Shown here: positions 56,470-64,000 of the stretch, one piece after another | Numbering within the stretch: position 1 is the first letter of the stretch | Layout of the letters: the number at the start of each line of letters is the position of its first letter | Assembly (NCBI GenBank): GCA_021209875.1 | Contig: JAGYVD010000006.1 | Location: forward strand, 2,108,001-2,172,000 | Source: Rosellinia necatrix | Lineage: Eukaryota; Ascomycota; Sordariomycetes; Xylariales; Xylariaceae | DNA: 64,000 nucleotides | Direction of reading: 5' to 3' | Translations under genes and position numbers: made by a program | The notes under the pieces: model-generated | What the model was told of the DNA's origin: nothing | The model's database searches: none | Seen by the model: only the letters and a program-made list of their open reading frames with translations

Positions 56470-59277
56470 AATTAGTGCTTTTATAACGTTTTTTTATAAA
56501 AACTAAACTAAACTAAACTAAACTATTAAACTTTATTTTTTTAAAAACAAGACTATTTTCTACTGTTTTTATAATTATAAAAACATATGCTTGTTATTAA
56601 AAGCATATTTTGCTTAAGCAAGCTAAACAGAAGCTTTTTTTTATATTTAACATATTTATTAAAGCTAAATATTATTTTTATTAGCGATCTGTTTTAAAAA
56701 TTAAAAATTGCTTAAATAGCACAGCTAATTAAAAACGTTAAAAAAAATTTTATAAACATGTAATAAAAATAAAAAATAAGTTTAATATATATTTTTATAT
56801 TTTAGCTAATAATAAAACAAATGTTATAAATATTTAAACTAGCTGTTTAATATAAATTATTTATTTTATTTATTTTTTATATTATAGTTTATTTTATTAA
56901 TTTATTAAGCCTGCCGGCGGTTATAAAAAAAATATTTATATATTTAAAACAATATTTTAAAATAAAAATAGCTAAATAATAAATTAACTAAAAAATAATT
57001 AAATTTTTAAAGCTTAAAATAAAGCTATTAATAAAACTTAGAACTAAAAAATAATAACTGTTTAAAATAATAAATTAAAAAAAAAAAGCTTAAAAAAACT
57101 TTGTTTAAAAAAAAAAATAGCAATATTTTTTAAAAAATAGGCCTAAACTAACATATTATTACTTATTTTTTTATTTAAAATAATAAATAAATAAAAGCTT
57201 TAAAAAAAATACAAGCTATTATATCGGACATATTTAAAATAATAAAATAAAGCTTAAATTTAAAAAAGCAAAACTATGCCGCGATTTACTACAAAAAAAA
57301 AAAAACGCGATAAAAAAAAAAAATTAATTTATATAAAAAAAAGCTTGTATTAATAAATAATTAAACAGCAGGCTAAACATTATAAAACAGTGTATTATTA
57401 AGCTAACTATTATTTATATAACTTAAAAACTTTAAAAATTTTTAAAAAAATATAAAAACAGAAGCACTTAATAACTTAGACTTATTTAATTATTTATTAA
57501 ACTTTAATTATAATATAAATAAAACAAATAAATAAAAAAATATAAACAAAAAGCTTTAACTTGTTAAATATTTAATTTATAAATATTTATAATAAAAATA
57601 TTAAGCTAAGAAAAAAAAATTAGTATATTTAACCTGTTTTATAACAACTTTAATAATCTTGGCATAATAATAAAAAAAAAATATTATTTTTATTAATATA
57701 TATTTTTTATAAACTATCTGCTTTTATTTTTAAAAATAAAAAATATAATATAAAATAAAACAATAAATTTTGTTTTTATTTTAAATATTTTTATAAAACT
57801 AGCAGTTTTATAATAAAATAACAAGCTAAGCTTTATAACATATATAAAGCTATGTTATAAAAATATAAACTAAATAATTAAAGCTATACAGCAACATTTT
57901 ATAATAAACGCTAGTATAGCTATTTATAAATTTAAAACTAATTATTTAACGTTTTATAATATATATTAAAACTTATATATTTTATTTTAATATATATAAA
58001 AATAACTAAAATATATACATGCTATAAATATTTTAAACGTAAATAATAGCAACTAATATAAAATTATAGCTTAAATTTATAACAATATAAAATTAAAAAT
58101 TAAACAGTTTTAAAACTATTTTTTAAAATTAGCAAATAAAAAATATATACTTAAAATTAAAAAATTAAAAAAATTTATAAAATTTAATTAAAAAATAATC
58201 AGCAGATAAAAAATATAGCATATTTTATATAATTAATAACTTTTAATACTTAAAAATATATATATTAATTTAAATCTTTTTTAAAATAATTATTATTTTA
58301 AAACTAATTAAAAATTGCTTATATAACCAATTTAAAAATAGTATTAAAAAATAATAATAAAACTATTAACGTTATAACAGCAGTAAATATAATTATAATA
58401 ATTAATATAACTAAAACTAATAAAATAATTAATTATCTAGCTTTTTATAAAAACGCAGAGATTATAAAAATTATAACTTTAATAAAAATAATTAATAATT
58501 AAAAATAATAATAAACGTAGCAAAAATAATTATAATATTAAAAATTGTATTAATAATTAAAATAATTAAGTTTATTTTTTAAAAAGCTGATAAAAGTTAA
58601 TTAAACTATTATTTATTAAAAAAAAAAAAGAATAATATATTTAAAACGTTATATTAACTAGTAGCAGATTTAATATATTATTAATATTATAAAAATTTAT
58701 TATTAATAATAAAAAATTTAATATTTATATAAATATAAACTTAACATTTATTTTAAAAATTAAATATATTATTTTTATTTAATTTAAAAATATATATATA
58801 AATATAGCATTATATTAATACTATTTTATAATTTATTTTTAAATATTTATAACATTATAAATAAGTTAAAAAATATAATAAAAATATAATAATATATTTT
58901 AAGCAAAAATAATAACTAAATAAATAAAAACTATTAATTATTTATAAAATGCTAAAAAATAAAATATATTAAAAAGCTTTTTATATAATATAAAAAAAAA
59001 AAATTTGCGCGTTATATCTGGTTATAATTTAAAACATAAAACTTTAAAACAAACAATAAAATAAAAATATGCGTAAATTTAAGCATAAATATAACATATA
59101 TTAACAGAGCTTTTTTAAATATTTTAAAACATATAATAAAAAAATAACGTGGATTTTTTTAAAATATTAAATTAAAGCTAATTAAACTTAAAAAATAAGC
59201 TAAGTTTTTATTTATTTATAAAAAAACTAATAATAAAAAAAAACTAATAAAATAAAAATTTTATAAAAAAAGCTGGG

Positions 59278-59534
59278 AGTTACGGATGACTGGATAACTG
59301 GCCACACGCGGCATGCGTGGCATGCGCGTGCGGAACATCCGTACACCTGCTGCCAACTGGCACGCACAGACCAGCTGGCGCACAGACTGGACCCACCCCA
59401 CACACCTGCACTTAGCCAGAATTCTAGTGGGCTAATTCCTCCCACTTACTCTTTCCTTTTTCATCTGTAGATTTTTCGTACAATACATCACTTATTGCTG
59501 GAGCCTTGACTTCTTAATTGTGACTGGTGCAACA
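59278..59534. mobile_element. solo LTR of family A inside E, little mutated
   Basis: 257 bases, starts AGTTACGGATGACTGG and ends GGTGCAACA, flanked by a 5-base duplication CTGGG at 59,273-59,277 and 59,535-59,539. It has ordinary base composition while the surrounding element is almost pure A+T, so it entered after the surroundings were mutated or escaped because of its short length. It serves as the near-original sequence against which the other A LTRs show RIP changes. Confidence 0.87.
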
Positions 59535-62500
59535 CTGGGTAATAAAAAAATTAAAACTTAATTTATTTTTTAAAAACAACTTTTTTTTTTTATATTAAAT
59601 AATTATAAGCTATAAAATTAATATAATTTAATTTTTAATTTTAAATAAATTTTAATTAAAATTTAACGTTTAAACCTAAAAATATAAATATATAAAAAAA
59701 TAACAAATAAAAAAAATAAATTTTAAAACAGAAAAAAGCTTATATAGCTGTTAAATATAAAGCTTTATTTACCGGCCGTAATTTTAGCTTTTTTATGTTA
59801 AAAATTACTCTAGCGGCTATAAATATAACTATTAATATAAGAATATTTTATATTATATTAATAATTAATATGTTTAAAAAATATATTATAATTATTAAAA
59901 GCGTTAAAATAGATATAATATAAAAAATAAAAATTAAGGCTATTTTGCTACAACTATAAAAAAGCTTTAAGCATATTAACAGTTACTGCTGCAGCTATAA
60001 TTATTAATATAAATAATAATATAAAATTATTTTTTAAAAATATTTTTATATTTATAAAAAAAAGCTTTCTGTAAATACTTAACTAAATTAAAATATTAAT
60101 ATATATAAATATATAGTTTAAAATAATTTTAATAATTATAGCGGTAGCAATAAACAACGTATTTTTATATAACACGTTAATATTAAATAAGATCGCTGAT
60201 TTTATAAAAGCTTATTTAATTATATTTTTTTAAAGCGCTGCTTATAAATGCTATAAAAATATAATAAACTTTTTAAATAAAAAATATAAGTATATTAATA
60301 TTAAAAATAACGCGTTTTAAAATCTTTAAAATTATATTTATATTAAAAATTAAACAACTTATAAATATATTAAAAATAATTATTTTTATAAATATATATA
60401 TATATACTAAAAAACATTTTTAGTTAAAAATTTAAAAATATAGCTAAAGCTTTTAATATTTAATAAAATAAAAAATAGTTAATATATTAATTAAACAGCA
60501 ATTAAAAGCGTTTTTAATAAAAGGTTAGCAAAATTAAAGCATTAAGCTTATAAATCGTATATATTTATTTAATTATAAAAATATAGATTTTTTAATAAAT
60601 TTTATAACGACTTTTATAAAAAAAACGTATAAAATAAATTAATAAACTAATTTTATTTATATATTTTATATTTATAACATAATAATTAATACTAAATAAA
60701 ATAAAACTTTTAAATATAATAATATAAAAGGCTAAATATTTATAAATTTAAAAATTTTAATAAAATAGCTATATTAAACAACTATTTATTATTATTATAA
60801 GCAAAAATAATTAAATTTTTAAAAAAAATATTTTATAACTATTATTAATATAGTAATATTTTTTATTAGTTTTTAATATATTTAAACTTTAAAAACCGGT
60901 TTATAATAATAAGCTTAAAAAATAGAAAAATATTGCGTTATAATAATAAAATTTTATAATTTTTAGTTTATATATAACGTTATATAAATAATTTTTTAAA
61001 ATATATTAAAAATACTATAAAATATTTATAAATAATATAATAATATTTTTAAATAGTATTAAATAATATAAAAATATTTAAAAACTATATTTAAACTATT
61101 TAAAAGAAATATATAGCTATATTATTAATAAAATCTTTTATTAGCTATTTTTTAATAAATTTATTTAAATTTAAAATAAACGCGTTTAAAATAACAATAT
61201 TAAAAAGCTGCGTTGCAGCTATTTATAATTTAGTTTTTTTAAGTTAACTAAAAGCTTTTAAATAATATATAAACATAACAGGATTTTTATATAGCCTGAT
61301 CTTATATTATATAAAGTTAATTAAGCTGCTGCTGCAAAAAAAAAGCTGTTTTATTAGCTAAAAATAAGTAAATAAAGTATATTAAAACAAAAAAACTAAA
61401 TAAATATAAAATATATATAAAAACTAAATATTATAAATTAACCGCTTTAAAAATAACTTTATTTAAAGCTATATAAAATATTATATATAAAAAACTACTT
61501 TGTTTTATTATAACTTATATAAAAACTATTTTTATAAATTAATAAATTAATATAAAAAGTTTTAAAATAATAGTTTTTATTTAAAGCTAAAAATATATAA
61601 AAACTAAAAAATAATTTTTAGTATTAACGTTTAATTAATAATATATTTAAATAAATTGTTAGCTAACATAAAAATAAACTATAGATTTTTAGAACTAAAA
61701 ATAACATGCTTAGTTTAAACAGCAAAAAAGCTGCGCATAATAATATAATTTAATAAAAAACTAGTAATTATATTAAGAGACTATTTAACTATTAAAAGCA
61801 TTATCGAACAAATAATACTAAGAACCGCAGCTATAAAACGCGCTAATTATAAATTAATTAATTTATTTATTTATTATAATATAAACTATATATATATTAT
61901 TTACCAGGTAGGCTAAACTATATATTAAACGTTTTTAGCTATTTATAAATAGTATTAAATGTTTAAAAAGCAGATAAAAAACTAGTAAAACAGATAATAA
62001 ATTTATATTAAATATAATATAAAAAGAATTAAAAGCTGCGTTTTATATGTTTATATTAGAAATAATTATAAATAAAATTTTAAAAACAAATTTTTAGCAG
62101 CATATATAAAGAACTATAAATAAATATAAATATTAAAAATTTAAAAATATTTTTAAAAAAAAAGCAATAAAAACGTTGTAATTTATTTTAAGCTTAAATA
62201 TTTTTTTAATATTACTATAAACGGACTAATATATAATATATATATAAACATAAAACGTTTATATATCCCGATCAGCATAATTAAAAAAATTTTAAAATAA
62301 ACGTATAATAAAAAATAATATTATAGTGCTTAATAAATAATATAAACATTAGAACTATTTATAATAGCTAATAAAATATAAATAATAAAAATTATATTAA
62401 ATATTATAACGTATATAACTTGAACTAAATTAATAAACAGCTATTTATAAAAAAATTAAAATTAATTAAACTTAAAAACCTGTTATTTATATATATTATA

Positions 62501-63707
62501 AGTATAAACTTTATTTTAGTACTTTTAAAAGTTAAAATTAAAAGTATTTTTAACAGTTAAATAAAAAAACTATATTTTAATATATATAACGTTATAATAA
62601 TAGTTTTATGTTTTATTTTAAAATATATATTATTAATTTTTAAATATAAAAATATATAGCGGAAAAATAAAGAACTGTTTTAATTAAATAATTTTATTAA
62701 ACAACTAGGGTATTTTTAAAAAATTATTTTTAATAAAAACCGAAAGTTTATATCTAACTTTTAATAAAATATATAAAAATTATTTAATATTAAATTAATA
62801 ATAACAGCTATATATTATTTATAAATAAACGGCTTGTTAAAACGTAAAAACTAAACAGTTAAAATAATAATATAATATTATATATTTATTAAACTAAAAG
62901 CAAATTAAATAAATATTATATTTTTTTATAATAAAATTTAAACGTTATATATAATAATACTATATATTTAATTTTTATAAACAGCTATTTAAATTTAAAC
63001 TGTTTAATATATTAAAAATATTAATTAATTTTAATAATAATAAAATTTTTTAAATATATTTTTTTTGCAAGCATTTATGTTAAAACGTTTATTTAGCGAT
63101 AAATTTTGTTTAAGCTGTAGCAAAATATAACTATAATATTAAATACTATTTATTAAAATTTAATAAAAAAATTAAATTTATTTATAACTATATAAAAAGT
63201 ATTATTTATTTAGTTAATTATTAAGAAAATATTTTTAATAAAGATTAGGATTTTAAATAATTAAGCGATAAATAAATAATTTAGCTTATAAATTAGATTT
63301 TTTAACGATTTTTATATTTATTTAGTAATTTCTGTAGAATATTTATATATAACCTCTGAAAAACTTAACTTATTTAAATAATAAATGCAGCTATTTAAAT
63401 TAGTAAAAGCTAAATAAAATTTTAGCAAAAAAATATATATAAAATAGAAATTATTTTTAAACATTGTTTTAACTAAAAATAAAACGGCTTTAATTATTTT
63501 ATTAAATAAAAAAATAAAGTTATAAATATAATTAATAAATAATAGAAAAACAATTTTAATATAATAGAAAACTTATTAAAAAATATTAAAACTAATATAG
63601 TTTATGTTTTATTATATAAGCTAGTATTAAAAAAAAAGGCCGATTATAACTAGTTATATAATAAACTCTGCTAAAATTAGTAGAACGTTTTAATTAGCGC
63701 GGCTTTT

Positions 63708-63912
63708 TAATACGCGCGCATAAAAGGAGCGCTTATATAAGCCTCTTGCTTGAGGTGCTGTAGCCTGTAGCTACAGGCACAACTTAATTAGGCCTAGCCC
63801 TATATATATAGGCCCTAGCCCACACCTAGGTAAAACTTTAGCTTAGCCTAGATTTGCTAGTTCTTTATTTTTTTTATAATACACATTTTACACCCCCATG
63901 GTGCACCTTTTA
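63708..63912. repeat. right LTR of E
   Basis: 205 bases, starts TAATACGCGCGC, ends CACCTTTTA; same hairpin layout as the left copy and better preserved. Confidence 0.82.
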
Positions 63913-64000
63913 ATCAGCTAATTTAAACTATTAGCATTTTTTTAACACCAGCTTTTTAGTTTTATATTTATTTAAATAAGCAATAAATATATAATTATAA

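Larger units (their letters stand above)
56265..63912. mobile_element. LTR element E inserted in A1, 7,648 bases
   Basis: LTRs of identical length (205 bases) at 56,265-56,469 and 63,708-63,912, flanked by target duplication ATCAG at 56,260-56,264 and 63,913-63,917; the empty site in A2 reads ATCGG. The interior is A+T-saturated with no frame of size apart from one over the nested solo LTR. The right LTR is distinctly less mutated than the left. Confidence 0.85.
29476..64000 (-). mobile_element. outermost LTR element A1, split into pieces by later insertions, continues past the window
   Basis: Pieces at 29,722-29,763, 51,592-51,621, 54,363-54,592, 54,871-55,582, 55,771-56,264 and 63,913-64,000 read consecutively as the reverse complement of the interior of A2, from about 40,111 down to about 38,500. 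For instance the text after 51,596 matches the reverse complement of bases near 40,060, and the text after 63,917 matches that of bases near 38,600. No open frame survives. Internal genes, if ever present, are erased by C-to-T and G-to-A change. Confidence 0.82.

Noticed and set aside
59227..59445. 72-residue minus frame
   Set aside because: Lies across the unmutated family A solo LTR and its flank; open only because the LTR is G+C-rich.
29476..64000. CRISPR-like or tandem satellite array
   Set aside because: Repeats are few, long and paired by target duplications, so they are LTRs of nested elements.

Overview
The window comes from a filamentous ascomycete (Pezizomycotina). Genes carry short introns with GT...AG ends, often with a CTAAC-type branch site. 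The gene set includes fungal-only families: a Zn2Cys6 regulator, a UstYa-type protein, a HeLo/HET-S protein and a small secreted protein. The right half is A+T-saturated, transposon-derived DNA of the kind left by repeat-induced point mutation (RIP). A secreted streptogrisin-type protease like the one known in Metarhizium hints at Hypocreales, but this is tentative.

Bases 1-28,540 are gene-bearing. In order: a small secreted protein (2,678-3,073, +); a HET-S-like HeLo plus amyloid protein (4,716-5,618, -) with a decayed NACHT/NLR fragment beside it (6,841-7,160, +); a six-exon UstYa-family protein (7,780-8,954, -); a bacterial-type S1 protease (9,925-11,061, -); a divergent ribosomal protein S24 paralogue (12,840-13,475, +); a phytanoyl-CoA dioxygenase-family enzyme (13,804-15,010, -); a Zn2Cys6 regulator (15,570-17,735, -); an allantoate-permease-family MFS transporter (18,223-19,992, -); an UNC93-like membrane protein (20,468-22,017, -); a fusion of N-acetylmuramic acid 6-phosphate etherase (MurQ) with a BadF-type amino-sugar kinase (22,725-24,975, +); and a predicted secreted serine hydrolase of the AmiE/YfeW type (25,668-26,999, +).

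The last group is the most interesting. In bacteria, murQ sits beside genes for this kind of hydrolase and for a sugar transporter, as parts of peptidoglycan amino-sugar salvage. Here a secreted AmiE-like hydrolase, two candidate transporters, a kinase, an etherase and a regulator lie within about 11.5 kb. Together they could release, import, phosphorylate and cleave MurNAc to GlcNAc-6-phosphate and D-lactate. The pathway reading is inference; the domains and catalytic residues are visible.

Bases 28,540-64,000 hold no intact gene. They are a nest of long-terminal-repeat (LTR) elements whose target-site duplications and empty sites can be read directly. An outermost element A1 starts at 29,476 and runs past the window end. 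It was entered by element B1 (29,764-51,591), element C (51,622-54,362), a solo LTR D (54,593-54,870), a small fold-back insert (about 55,583-55,770) and element E (56,265-63,912). B1 was itself entered by A2 (33,693-40,358) and by a second copy of itself, B2 (41,536-49,138). E was entered by a little-mutated solo LTR of family A (59,278-59,534).
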